A stretch of DNA of 64,000 nt from Lolium rigidum (taxonomy: Eukaryota > Streptophyta > Magnoliopsida > Poales > Poaceae): positions 343,340,644 to 343,404,643 of the forward strand of contig NC_061514.1 in the NCBI RefSeq assembly GCF_022539505.1, given 5' to 3'. The position numbers and the translations under genes are program-made. Positions 34,230 to 45,896 of the stretch are shown here, piece by piece. Under the pieces are notes generated by a model, which had not been told where the DNA came from, did no database searches, and was given only the letters and a program-made list of their open reading frames with translations. Position 1 is the first letter of the stretch. Each line of letters opens with the position of its first letter.

Positions 34230-35405
34230 GCTTGTCCCCAAGCACGGACGGCTGGAAATCGCACCTTCGAGTACTCCAATCTTCCCAGGTCGCAGCCTTC
34301 TTCCGGAATGCCGAGTCCACTTCACCTTCACTTGCACAATTGCAGCGTTGCCCTTCTTGACCATGCGCCTGTCAACCACGCGCTCCGGCTGAGTGTCGAT
34401 CACATCCAACGGTGGCATTTTAGGTAGCTCGGAGAAAAGCTGGTGTAAAATCCTCTCTATACTCCTTCAGTTGAGAAACGTGGAAGACATTGTGCACCTT
34501 GCATCCTGTTGGCAGCTCCAGTTTGTATGCTACTTGCCCCACTCTCTCTAGAATAGGGTATGGCCCGAAGAATTTGTGAGCTAGCTTGGGAAAGGGCCGG
34601 TTGACTACTGTCGACTGTGCATAAGGTTGCAATTTGAGGAGCACCTTTTCCCCCACCTGGAATGTTTTCTCGGTTCTCGCCTATCGACATACATTTTCAT
34701 TCTGTTTTGTGCGGCGGCTAGATGAGTTTTCAGCTTGGCATCCATCCGGGTCCTTTCATGGAACATAGTTACCACTTCGAGGTTACGTGAGGTCTGTTGT
34801 CACCGGCGTCGTCCCCATGTATGGTTCATGGCCATAGAGTGCCTTAAAGGGGGAACAGACCAATAGAGGAATGGACGAGAGGTGTTGTACCAGAATTCTG
34901 CGATGCTTGAGCCATTTTTTCCATTGCTCGGGAGCATCCTGAGCCATGCATCTCAAATACATTTCTAGGCATTGGTTAACTCGTTCGCTCTGTCCATCGG
35001 TTTGGGGATGGTAAGATGTGGTGAATTTCAATTTTGTTCCCAGATTATCAAACAGCATTCTCCAGAACTTGCTTGTGAATATGGCATCTCGATCAGATGT
35101 GATCGTGCGAGGCATACCATGCAGCTTGACCACGAGTCCACAAACACCCGAGCCACTCGTGGTGCGAGAAGGGGTGTTTCGGAGGTATGAAATGGGAGTA
35201 CTTCGTGAAACGGTCGACCACTACCAAAATCGAGTTTGCTCGATTCGACAAAGCGATCCTTCGATGAAGTCCATTGTAATATCCTGCCATGCTCCCTCGA
35301 GCACTCGGTAGTGGTTGAAGCAAACCCACGAGGATGAGCGGTTGAATGCTTTGATCTTTGGCATGTGTCACATCGGTCGACGAACTCTATTCTTGCATTT
35401 TTCAA
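34230..35405 (-). pseudogene. Gypsy integrase with chromodomain-like C-terminus (element E)
   Basis: Integrase pieces in several frames. The second half of the zinc-binding domain is RCDTCQRSKH; its HSGVQATHQRV part is in the RNase H frame upstream. Catalytic core pieces are LVVVDRFTKYSHFIP (first D), PRTITSDRDAIFTSKFW (second D) and SYHPQTDGQSERVN (E), so the D,D,E triad is present. Then come the [19 protein letters not shown] and [12 protein letters not shown] segments and, in another frame, a chromodomain-like PERVVDRRMVKKGNAA. The protein would insert cDNA into chromatin. Frame changes prevent expression. Confidence 0.85.
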
Positions 35406-36147
35406 CCCGAGTCCGAGTGAACAGCTTCTTGACTCGCTGATGTGTAGCCTGCACCCCGGAGTGGCCTCCTACTGCGCTGGAATGAAGCGAGGCAATGATC
35501 TTGGTTTGCAGTGCCGAGTTTGCACCCACCCATACTCTGCCGTGTCTCCTGATGATTCCTTGGGTCAGTTCATAACCGTGCTCATCTGGGCTTATAATGG
35601 CCAGCTCGGTGAGTTTCTTCTGTGCCTCTTGATCTGTGGCGTATGAATTTGCAATCTCTTGTAACCATGCCGGTTGAGCAGATGAACAGAGCTGAATGGC
35701 CATGAGGTGACCCACACGTGATAAGGCATCAGCCGCGTGGTTTTCAGCTCCCTTGCGGTAAACAATCTTGAATTGGAGGCCCATGAGACGAGCCATGGCC
35801 TTTTGTTGCAGAGGCGACTGCAAATTCTGATCCTCTAAGAAACACAAACTGGAGTGATCTGTTTTGATGATGAACTCACCGCGCTGCAGATACGGCCGCC
35901 ATCTATCCACTGCCATAAGGAGTGCAAGGAATTCTTTCTCATATATTGAGAGATGTTTGTGGACCACTCCCAGTGGTTTGCTCAAGAAGGCCAAGGGGTG
36001 ACCCTCCTGCATCAGGACTGCACCTATGCCGGAATCGCATGCGTCTGTCTCAACCACAAAGGGTTTGTCAAAATTTGGCAGTTGGAGTACTGGGGTTGTC
36101 ATCATGGCTTGCTTTAGTGCTTGAAAAGCGGCGATGGGCTGTGTCAT
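35368..36147 (-). pseudogene. Gypsy RNase H and start of integrase (element E)
   Basis: A 259-codon frame with the RT-linked RNase H of Gypsy elements: FDKPFVVETDACDSGIGAVL, HLSIYEKEFLALLMAVDRW, FIIKTDHSSLCFLEDQN and AENHAADALSRVG, carrying the usual D and E positions. It ends with the H-H half of the integrase zinc domain (VGGHSGVQATHQRVKKLF). It degrades the RNA strand during reverse transcription. In-frame continuation to the RT is broken. Confidence 0.88.
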
Positions 36148-36167
36148 CCCAGATAAACCCCTTTTTT

Positions 36168-37080
36168 TTAGCGAGTTGTTAATGGTCGAGCAATGATAGC
36201 ATAATTTTTCACAAATTTCCTGTAGTATCCTGTGAGCCCTAAAATTCCACGCAACTCAGTGATGTTGGTGGGTGTAGGCCAATCCTGCATTGCCTTTGTT
36301 TTGTTGGGATCTGTGGCCACTCCTGCTGCAGACACTATATGTCCCAAGTATTCAAGTGACTCACAGGCGAATGAACACTTACTCTCCTTAATATATAGTT
36401 TGCTAGCCAACAGCAGCTGCAGCACCTCTTTCGGGTGGCCCACATGGTCCTCTAAAGATTTGTCTGTAGACTAAAATGTCATCCATGAACACTAACACAG
36501 ATTTTTACGAGGCATGGTTGCGAGCACTCGCATTCATGACACATTGGAAGGTTGCGGGTGCATTGCATAAACCAAACGGCATCACACGAAATTGATAATG
36601 TCCCTGGTGGGTTTTGAATGCTGTTTTCATTTCATCCTCTCGGAAGCATTCGATCCGATGATATCCGGCTCGCAGATCGAGCTTCGAGAATATTTTTGCA
36701 CCAGCAAGTTCATCGAGGAGTTCATCTATGATGGGCATGGGAAATATGTTCTTAATGGTGAGCTCGTTCAGTCTGCGGTAATCTACACAAAACCTCCAGG
36801 TACCGTCTTTCTTTTTCACAAGTAGTACTGGGGAAGCAAAAGGCGACATACTTCTCACAATAATGCCTGCCTTGAGCATCGCAGCCACTTGGCGTTCTAT
36901 CTCATCCTTGTGTGCCGGGGAATATCTGTATGGGCGAGAATTCACTGGAGTTGCGTCGTGTTTCGGGGGAATGGCGTGGTCATAATCTCGTTGCGGAGGC
37001 GGTTCGGCTGGTTCAGCAAATACTTCTTTGAATTGAGCTAACGATTGCTTGGATTTTGTCCGGCCATTTCTCCTTGTCAA
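36168..37080 (-). pseudogene. Gypsy reverse transcriptase (element E)
   Basis: RT motifs in order: [32 protein letters not shown] (first catalytic D), then [16 protein letters not shown] in frame 37080-36505. A TAA follows the [10 protein letters not shown] segment, but FMDDI, the catalytic DD pair, is readable in the same frame near 36480. The thumb region (SLEYLGHIVSAAGVATDP, LRGILGLTGYYRKFVKNY) is in frame 36443-36168. All key residues are visible, but stops and frameshifts make it inactive. Confidence 0.9.
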
Positions 37081-38874
37081 CTTCGAGCCACTGTCCCATC
37101 TATTTGAACAACTGCCATTTCCCAGATATCATTTCTTTTGGACCACTTTGCTACTTGCTCGACTGTTACCTCACGGATGGATGTCACTGGTGATTCTTGC
37201 AGCCCTTGCAGTGTTACCTCCTTCCCTTTGTATGGAAACTTGAGATACTTCTTGTTCCAGTCTGTAGTCATGGGACTATGCTTCTTAAGCCAGTCTATGC
37301 CAAGGATGGCATCATATGCGCCCAAATCTAGAACTCGCATTGGTGTCACAAAAGTGGCTCCATTTGACCACCAAGTAAAATCTGGCACAACTTGCGTGGA
37401 ATGCATGTATTCTCCGTTAGCCACCTTAAGCGCCACTTGGAGAAGCTTCCTGGATGGTGCATTGTGTCTTGGCAAGAAGTTGAGAATGAACAAATGAGCC
37501 ACTGCTGCCCGAGTCCACCAAAATAATGAAGACCTGGTTACCAACCAAAGCTCTCAGCCTCAAGGTCTCTGCTCCTTCTGACCCAGCCATTGCATGGATG
37601 GATAAACTCAAGCGTTGTGCATCTGCTATATCCTGCATTTCCAACATATTGAGTACCTCTTCAGATAGCATCAATGGACAGTCATCCTGGCAGGTTTCTG
37701 CTTCTAAGGCATTTAGAGTTGCGGCCTTTTTCACAGCACACACATGAGTTGGGTCATACTTCAGTCCACATTTGTAGCATTCGCCATTTGCACGCTCGTA
37801 CTCCCGCGGCTGCCTGTCCTTCCACGGATCGGTGCCCATTTTCGGAGGAGCTTTGCTAGCCATATCTCGTCTTTTGTGTTGTTGTGTCGAATCGATTGTA
37901 AGATCTTGCGCCTTCTTGGGAGCTGCATTCAGAACTTCTTGCTGTACCCTTGCAATGTGATAAGCTCTGTCTAGCGTCTCTGGCATGTGTGCCTCCACTG
38001 CACCCCTTAGCTCGAATTTCAACCCTTTGATGAACTGAGATATGAAAAAATTTGCGTCGTAGTTCGGGTTGAACATGGACACTTGATACACCAATCTCTG
38101 GAACTCTTGGATATACTCGTCGATTGCATCACTTTGTTTGAGCTGGAGTAGAGCTTTCATGAATTTCCTCTGATCGTCCCCCCCAAACTCAGCTTCCACT
38201 GCAGTAATAAATTGAGGCCAACCTCTCACCACATGGCTGCGCTTGTAAGCTTGCGGCCAGATCGCAGCATTGCCCTCCAAATGCAGAGTTGCCGTGGTCA
38301 TCCATAGTGCAGGACTAATGTTGAACACCCTAAAGTAATCCAAGCATTTATCTCTCCAGACTCTAGGATGCTCACCTGAGAATTTGGGAAAATTCATCTT
38401 CGGCATCTGCTGTCGTCCTCCACCATCGAAGGTTCTACCGCCACCTGCGCCACCAAATTCGCCGCCGCCAGCTCCTCCTGGTCTACCGCCCCCTGCGCCG
38501 CCGGTTCTACCGCCGCCAGCTCCTCCAACACCACCCCCATCCAGGAATCCCTCCTGCTCCTGCTCCATGTCCGCCGCCGCCGCGCTGGAGGTCGCGCCCG
38601 CCGTGTTTGCGGGATCATGCTCGTCCTCCGGAACCGCCGGCTCGTCCCTCGCGCCGATCTTCAGCTTCGACATCGGGGCACGGAGGATCCGCGTGGTGTC
38701 GTCGTGCTTGGTTGCGTTGCTCTCGATCGCCGCCGCTTGTTGTTCGAGTTGCGCCCGCATCTGTTGCTGCGTCGTGTCCACGCCCGCAACTACCCCATGG
38801 AGGAGATCGAGACTCGATTTGAGTTCCTTCAATTGCGCCGCCGTCGTCGCTGCCGCCTCCCCCATCGCCGCCAC
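37077..38874 (-). pseudogene. Gypsy gag and aspartic protease (element E)
   Basis: Frame 38874-37426 (482 codons): an A/E/Q-rich helix, a G-rich linker around residues 110-155, then the capsid core (MNFPKFSGEHPRVWRDKCLD, DEYIQEFQRLVYQVSMFNP, FISQFIKGLKFELRGAVEAH), the zinc knuckle CYKCGLKYDPTHVC and the protease active site LVDSGSSGSFV. A frameshift near 37450 moves the rest of the protease (LDLGAYDAILGIDWLKKHSP) to frame 37544-37077. The knuckle spacing is CX2CX6HX... rather than the canonical CX2CX4HX4C, which occurs in chromovirus gag. Confidence 0.88.
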
Positions 38875-39063
38875 AATCGCCCGCGTCTGCGCGGATGCCT
38901 TGGACGGCGCCGTGGTGTTCCGAGTACGATCGAGTCGACCGGGGTGAGGATTTACCGCAATCGAGAGCGGATCGAAGATCCCCTCCCAATCGCAACCCGG
39001 CCCAGGAATTACAACTCAAGATCGGCCGGAATTTCGCTCACACACAGCAGCCGCGCCCACGAA

Positions 39064-39081
39064 TCGATGAATCTGATACCA
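39064..39081 (-). other. Primer binding site of element E
   Basis: The minus strand reads TGGTATCAGATTCATCGA next to the LTR, matching the initiator tRNA-Met complement over TGGTATCAGA. Confidence 0.8.
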
Positions 39082-39082
39082 C

Positions 39083-39391
39083 TGTAACACTCCCTTCCTG
39101 GTATGATTGCCAGTAGGTGGAGTTCCTGCGATCTCTCACAGAGAAGAAGAAGAACAAAGTTCGAAAGCAACGAGAGAGAGGAGAATTTCACTTTCGATTC
39201 TATTCATCTTACTTGCTTTCCACGGATACAAAGCTGTTGCTTATAACACGCAACCAACGACCACACACGCACTCCCTGACAACGGGTCCCACACGGTTAA
39301 CTTAACTCACACCCCCCTGTGTCAACCTGGAATCACACAACGCTTCCAGTTGACACTACACAACAGCTAAGGTTCCCCGGTGGTTGTGACA
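39083..39391 (-). repeat. 5' LTR of element E
   Basis: 309 bases; see 33903-34210 for its pair. Followed by the target duplication CTCCT. Confidence 0.9.
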
Positions 39392-39396
39392 CTCCT

Positions 39397-40393
39397 CTGC
39401 AGTCCCGGCCGACTCCTCCAAAACACCGGCACCAGCGCGCCACCACACCTCCATGTTTGGCTCGTGGCGGCAACAGCTTCCAGGCTACCTTCAGTCTACC
39501 TCCTCCGTCCTGCAGGCCATCGCGGCGAGGCACCATCTTCCGCACGGACACAAGCCATGGCCAGTCATGGTTTTCTTTCCACGACGAGGTACCGTCCACA
39601 CTTCCCCCATTCGCGCGCTACGGCCCGTTGATGTAGCTCTCATTTGAGTCAATCTAGTGGTGACGTGGTGTTGCCCTCGTTGCCAGAGATGCCATGCTCG
39701 TCGGCCGCCCCCGCACGCACACTGTCCGCCTGGCTGTGCCACGTCTGCCTCTCGGAGCTCTTCGGCACCGCCCAACTTGCCAGCGAGCACATCCGTGCGC
39801 GCTCCTCGAAAACCTGCACGCAGCGGCGACGTCTGGCCGGAACGGCGGCACCATGGTGACGACCACAGAGCACCTATTCACAGCGGCGCTGGCATGATCT
39901 TGCGCAGGTGCTAGGCAGGAAGTACGTGTCAGGCTCGCCATCGGACTTCCTCTTGGATGGCGTCAAGCACGCTCCTGACTCCGAGCTTTTCTTGCTGTAG
40001 GGATGAATACCTCGGCGCAGTGGGCGGCGTCAAGCACACCCCATATCTCCATGCTGCTTGGGTTTGACGGTGGTGGCAGGGATGACTGCTTTGACACTGT
40101 TATATGCGTTGGCCGGCCGGCGTCAAGAAGATGTACGAGCATGCTGGCGCTCCGGTGAAGATGAAACGACAACATGTGGTTCCGGTGATGAGGGATGCGC
40201 CGAGCTCCGCAGACAATGTGTGGAGAATCTGAGAAAAGCGACGAGTCAAACAAGATACGAGTAACGAACCCAAACATGGTTTTGCCTGGACTCATTCCTA
40301 ACAGAATTACGAGCAAAACTCGTTTTACCAAAAACCTTCCCAAAATGCGGTTTTCTAAAACTCATCCTTAAAACACCCTATCCAAACAACCAC
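39397..40393. other. GC-rich interior and right end of the Harbinger-like transposon
   Basis: The part 39397-40260 is GC-rich with several overlapping short frames on both strands (for example 39657-39914 plus, 39654-39941 minus); none is recognisable. It could be a captured host gene fragment. The last 130 bases become AT-rich and lead to the inverted terminus. Confidence 0.4.
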
Positions 40394-40420
40394 TAAAGTT
40401 AGCTCATTAGACTATCATAC

Positions 40421-41496
40421 TGTTGACACTCGTTTTGGGCCGATAACTAATCAAGAATAGAATCCCGCCGTGACATATGAAAATAGATGAGGCGCAATTA
40501 GAAAGATTCCATCGGCGAGTTTTTATTGCTCATTGAGAATACATCATGTCCACCATGTCAATTTTTGCCATGATCCGGCTTGATAGCTGATTATGCTAAC
40601 ACTCAGATGTAACCTCGAGGATCAAGATACGAAGGCTTCCACTAAAGCTTATTTAAGATGGCCTCAAATGAAGAAGTGATAGAAACGAAAGTTGTGCGTC
40701 TCGTCGAAACAAACATCTTTGTTCTTTGGGTCATCATGATCCGAGATAGTACGTGACCCGTGGAACCAACGCAATATATCAGACATGAAAGACTCCGATG
40801 TCTGGTCCGAAGCGTAAGGAGAATCATTCAAATACGAATCTGCGAACTGGACGAACAGTTTTATGTTCGGACGATTTTTAGAGGTCAAGATCAACTCGGA
40901 TGAAGAAGTGGTCAACATGAAAGTTCTTCGTTTTTTTGAGGCGATCAACTTTGCTGTTTACATAACTTTGATCCAAGGTCGTTTACTGCTTCAAAAAGGA
41001 CCCGCAAGATACATATATGTTTTTGAGCGAACTATTTTGGAAAGTTCGGACCAAACTGTTCGAGTTGGACCCAAACTAGAGTTTTGGACGTGAATCCAAG
41101 CCTATTTCTTGGACGGAAAGTCCAGCCGCTCCTTATATACTTGAGGGGTGCAGGCCGATTGAAACAACACCAATCGAACAAATACATCTACTACTTTTTC
41201 GTGTTCATCTACCTTTATCTCTCTCCCCTTGTATCTTTCTTCTCGTTCTTCGTTGTTCTTCAGGATTGGAGGCTGCGAATCCACGAGGTCCTAGGAGCGG
41301 TCAGGCCGACCTAGGGCACCCCATAGCCACCGCAAGCCCTGACGGGGTCCCTCCCGGGCGAGCGGGGTTTCGGGTCTACAAAAGCGCTCGTTGGACTGTC
41401 TTGCGTATCGCGCTTCCGGCGAGCCTTCCTCGGCGCGTGCTGCCACGCATCGCGCTCGGCGTCAAGGGTACACGGCGACGTGTTCATGTGCGAACA
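40421..41496 (+). repeat. 5' LTR of element F
   Basis: Starts TGTTGACACTCGTTTTGGG and ends GTGCGAACA; 1076 bases. A TATA-like CTTATATAC lies at 41132-41140, ahead of a GC-rich downstream part. Confidence 0.85.
41132..41140 (+). promoter_or_regulatory. TATA-like box in LTR of element F
   Basis: CTTATATAC, conserved in the second LTR at 46607-46615. It lies about 365 bases before the LTR end. Likely promoter by position. Confidence 0.45.
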
Positions 41497-41589
41497 CACT
41501 TTTTGGCGACTCCGCTGGGGACGAAGCTTCGAACGGTCTCCAGCCCGTTCTTTCTACGAAGATATCATCATCAAGAGGCTGCAATCTAC

Positions 41590-44500
41590 AACGGTATCAT
41601 GAATCCCCTATCTCCTTATGTAGATGCAAAAAAAACTCTTATATTGATGTTGCTAGATCCTCTGATATATATACTGTATCGGCTAACCCTAGATCTTACT
41701 ATGTGCAAAAGCCGATGCAAAAATAATCTCCATACTTTTAGCAACTTGCAGCATGTAAATTCGAGTTCTCATGCATCGGCATCCCCAGAAGTTCATATGC
41801 CGATGAACAACATGATGACTTCAGTTAATCAATATGAAACACCCAATGTTAAAAAATTCAGTAGTATGCAAGATAGTGTTTCATCATTTTATTCATCGGT
41901 ACATAGTTCACAATATACTGTTTCACCTCTATACATGCCGATGGATAGGGAAATTGGACATGCTACTACTAGCTATTTGGCCAATTACCTTGAACCATCA
42001 TATGTTGCACCTTATGTTACTAACTTTTCAACACCATATGCAACTGGAGATATCCATAATTCGGCTCCACACCTCCACAATGGTTATAGCCGAATAAGTG
42101 GAAATTCAATAGAAGCCCAGGTGTCTTCATCTAGTGCTACAACGTATGGAAACAATGATTGCAGGGAAAAACTTGCAGCTGAGTTCAAGAAGCTTAATGC
42201 TCTTCACCGAGAACTAGAAGAAAATCCATGTGATCTTGCAGCAATTTGAGGTGCTTGAAAATAAGCTCAAGGAGGAGCATAAAGCGTACAAGAAATAACT
42301 TGAAGAGGAAGAACTACAATTTTTCTATGCAATGATCAAGAAGAACCCTCAAGATAATGTTACCCCCGTTGGAGAAATCAAGTCCCATCCTCCACGCAGC
42401 AATCAAGGTGAACCCTCTGCAATACCAAGGCAACAAGAAGAAGATTTGCGGAGTAATAAGATCCATGAAGAAAATAAAGATGGTTTTGCTAGTATGGTTA
42501 ATTCGTTTATTGAAAGAGCCGAATCAAAAAGTACATGTGTTGAATCTACTGAATCAAGAGATGCAAGCTTCAGTGAAAAAGATCATGGTGCAACCATGCT
42601 TGATTTTTATGGATGCACGGGAGGTTACATATTGCCCTATGAATTTCATGCCAAAGAAGTTAATACGCATGAACGACAAGAAAATATAACCGAACAATGT
42701 TCGGTTGACAAAGAGAATCAAAGTAAAGGAACACATGATCCAGGAAAACATGAAGACAAGGCGTTGGAAAATCATCCAGAGGTGGGGCAAGTTATTGTTC
42801 ATGACATACAACCATCTTGTTCTATTGTCGTCTTCAAAGAGGTATCTCTAGCAAATAATTTACTTATTTTCAGATTTGGTCAAAAATATATTGTTCATGC
42901 ATCTATTAGCAATAGTTTTATAAGAGACATCAAAAGACCAATCGTGAATTATAAATTATTTGTTAGCAGTAAAATGGTTACTGGGCATATCGGTCAACAT
43001 GTTGTGCCATTTAGAGAGACCGATATTGACAAATTATCACAACCAAAGCTTTCCATATTGTTTCATTTGAAATTTATATCTATATGGTTAGCTTTGCTTA
43101 CTTCGTACTTGGCTTACATTTGGTCTCAAGTGAGACATATGTGTTATAACTATTTTGGTTTCAGAAACTTAAAGCCAAGGTTATTATCTTTGGAGAAAGC
43201 CGATGTTGGTATATTACCATATTCAAACGCATCGAAAAAAGAGTGTCATAACAAAAATAGAGCTGAATGGGATGATGTAAAATCTGAACCATTCGTTTGC
43301 TTTATTTCAAAGCCGTTTTCACAACAAGATCAGCTGGAAGATAAAATGTGTACCTTTAGTTTGAGCACATGTGATCATATCTTTGATGTGTTACTGAAGA
43401 ATGAATATATTAGAATTATTGATCACAATGTTGAGCCGTCAATAAAAGAACGAATGTATTGCAGGTTGCATGATTCGCTTAAGCATATTATTCAAAATTG
43501 CACCATGTTCCATAAAATAGTACAATCGGCTGTAGATAAAGGACGATTGCAATTTGTTGAAACACAAACAGATAGCCAATCTATTTTGATTGGTATGGAT
43601 GGTCAAAAGTTATTGGATCGGTTATCTGTAGCCGATTCATATGATGATGAGAAGGTACACACGGAAGATAATTGGATCAAGCTTTCAAGTGAAGAAATTA
43701 TTGAAGAGCATGTTGAAGACATTCTTGAAGCTGGGTGTTCCATTGAAGCTACACCAAGGACATCAAGCATTGGGGGGCAATAACAAAATTCAAAGATCGA
43801 TGGACGAAAAACGAAACAGAACAAAGGCCGTGATAAGCACAAGGGTAAGAAAACTAAAGTCACTTTCGCAGAGTTATTGGAGAAATACAAGGAGAGTGAA
43901 GAGAAAAGTGCTTATCGACCAAGTAGTGCAAAGTCATCAAGATCACCCACAAGGCGAAAGTCTAAAGACCGGGATTGGCAAAGGAAGAAGTACAATGCAG
44001 CAGCTTCGTATCCTCCCTATGGTCCACCAATGCCAATGTCATGGATACCTCCTTATGCTGATTGTTATCCATATCCATCATGGAACAGGTATGACCCAAG
44101 GGCACATTACCCATCCTATTCTAGAACATCTAACCATAGTTATGCAACTCCGAGAAGATCATCATTTGATCAACAATCATATGTTAAAGACCGTTTCAAT
44201 AAAAAAGAATCGGTTAGGAGCTCAAGGAATAAGAAGGAAATGGTCAAGCAAGTTTACCGAGTGAAAAAAGATGGTCGTAAGCGTGATGTTTCAGATTCGA
44301 TCTTAAATAATAAAGAGCCGGTCAATTTGATCTTGGCTACTAATGGCAAAGAGATGAAGCAAGTAACTGTTGAAACTCGATGTGCCAAATCTGAACAAGT
44401 AAAATTCGAAGTGTCAAAGTCCAAGGAAGAGATAGCACCGTGCAAAATTAAATCACAGTCGGGATGCCCACTTGGCTTAACAAGCTGGCAAGAGAGAAAG

Positions 44501-44851
44501 CTGAAACGGCTTAGTGCCGCGAAGTTGAAGACCAAGAACATGGTGTGGGTCCGTAAGGAAGGACCTCAAAGCAAGGAGGATGTGCCAGTTCCTGTTGCAA
44601 GGATAGCAGCAAGGATGAAAGAAGAAAAGATCGAGGCTGGCGAAAGATCAACCCTGAATAGTCTATCATATAATAAGAGGTTTCGGTCAGCACATCATAC
44701 ATATTATTCAGCTATGCCATTTATGCCTATGCCAGGTAGCATATCCTCAGGTATGATCAGTTACCCTCCATGGTCTTATTTTAATCTGTGGATGCATTAT
44801 AATTCTTTATATCATCAAAGGGTATTACCAAACCGTTATTCGTTTGGTTAG
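41590..44851 (+). pseudogene. Gag-type polyprotein region of element F, interrupted
   Basis: An S/Y/P-rich first part ends at 42249, where a frameshift moves reading to the next frame; a TAA near 42296 follows. Frame 42332-43783 (483 codons) stops at TAA 43781-43783, yet the same frame continues as 43877-44851. The latter part is familiar from grass Gypsy polyproteins: VTFAELLEKYKESEEKSAY, RPSSAKSSRSPTRRKSKD, the P/Y-rich YPPYGPPMPMSWIPPYAD, and SWQERKLKRLSAAKLKTKNM. No zinc knuckle or protease active site is obvious. The product would be structural, with no enzymatic domain seen. Confidence 0.65.
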
Positions 44852-45169
44852 TTGCAATTTTGTTGCTAATCCGAGAGGCTGAAATATTTGAAGTTCATAA
44901 TTAGAGTTGTTTTATTTTGTTTATTTTGGCTATACATACTTTGGTGGATGAATTATATATGCCTCTGAGGCAAACACCATATGGCCGATACTTATCTTAT
45001 CGCCCTAACAAAATTATCTAATCATGGACGATGTGGCGTGTTAACATCGTCCCTAGTCCTATTGCAACCCGAGACAAGTACCATGGAGATAGTATGATGA
45101 TGCTTCAGTTTTTGAAAGCAATAGTCAATTCTTTATTATTGTTTATTTATCTCCTAATGGTTCCGTTTT

Positions 45170-45480
45170 AGAAGTGTCATGCCGCTTAGATTATCTTAGA
45201 CCGAATATGAAGCTTTGCTATTCGTGCTAGAACTATTTTTTGCTATAGATGGTACACATATTGATGCTTTTAGTGATTCATTGTTAGTAATATAACACAA
45301 ATCTAATGTTCTCCAATGTTTCGACGAATCACTTGTTGTTTATCTTGATAAATGTCTAGTTATTCTTATCTTGGATTGCTTTATCATTGCTCATATATCT
45401 GGACATGAAAATTGAAGAGAAAATGAGTTGGCTCAACAAACATCTGGCTACCGTGTTTTTCATGGTGTATCTCATATTAT
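45170..45480 (+). pseudogene. Relic of Gypsy RNase H (element F)
   Basis: One frame from about 45204 reads EYEALLFVLELFFAIDGTHI followed by DAFSDSLLVI, the signature of the extra RNase H domain of Tat-type elements. After a frameshift, HISGHEN and ELAQQASGYRVFHG appear (about 45395-45475). Only this stub of pol remains. Confidence 0.65.
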
Positions 45481-45896
45481 ACAAAAGTCGATGCTTTGTT
45501 TCGCCAACATGGGTAAGGCCGGATTGGATCCCACTGCTTCGGCTACTAATAAAAGATATAGTGCAGGTGAAGATGAAGACCAGATGAGGCTCATTGTTGT
45601 TTACATGAGAAATCTTATGAAACGAGTGAACCTTAATTTTCATCGATGGTTGCTATGAGAGATGCACATGAAGGCATTTGTTATATCCATCAATCGTCAA
45701 GATAAAGTGGTTATTCTCAAAGGCAATTATTTGAAGAAAGTTCTACCAAAATGGCAGCCAACCTGAACATAAATGACCGATAAAGAATTATTGCCCTTTG
45801 AACCAAGGGCCGATGGATTGTTGACATCGTCCTTAGCTAAATATGGAGCAAGTTATTTTCTGGCACACAAGCTCTGCCAGAAAACAGGGGGGCATG

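Larger units (their letters stand above)
33903..39391 (-). mobile_element. Element E: complete chromovirus Ty3/Gypsy retrotransposon, decayed
   Basis: Length 5489 bases, target duplication CTCCT (33898-33902, 39392-39396). LTRs of about 308 bases (33903-34210, 39083-39391), initiator-Met primer site, polypurine tract, gag, protease, RT, RNase H, integrase and a chromodomain-like end are all recognisable on the minus strand. Short LTRs, the compact size and the chromodomain suggest the Reina/Tekay side of the plant chromoviruses. Numerous frameshifts and stops show that it is dead. Confidence 0.9.
33600..40393. mobile_element. PIF/Harbinger-like DNA transposon, non-autonomous, containing Gypsy element E
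   Basis: Left end GGCCTTGTTTGGATA, right end (reversed) GTGGTTGTTTGGATA: 15-base inverted ends with three mismatches. TAA flanks both sides (33597-33599 and 40394-40396), as for PIF/Harbinger; ACTAA with slightly shorter ends is an alternative reading. Without E it is about 1.3 kb (33600-33902 plus 39397-40393). The interior is GC-rich, unlike the AT-rich surroundings, and shows no transposase. The flanking gag reads through once it is removed. Confidence 0.6.

Noticed and set aside
38384..39087. Proline-rich and arginine-rich plus-strand ORFs
   Set aside because: They are antisense shadows of the glycine-rich linker in the gag of element E.
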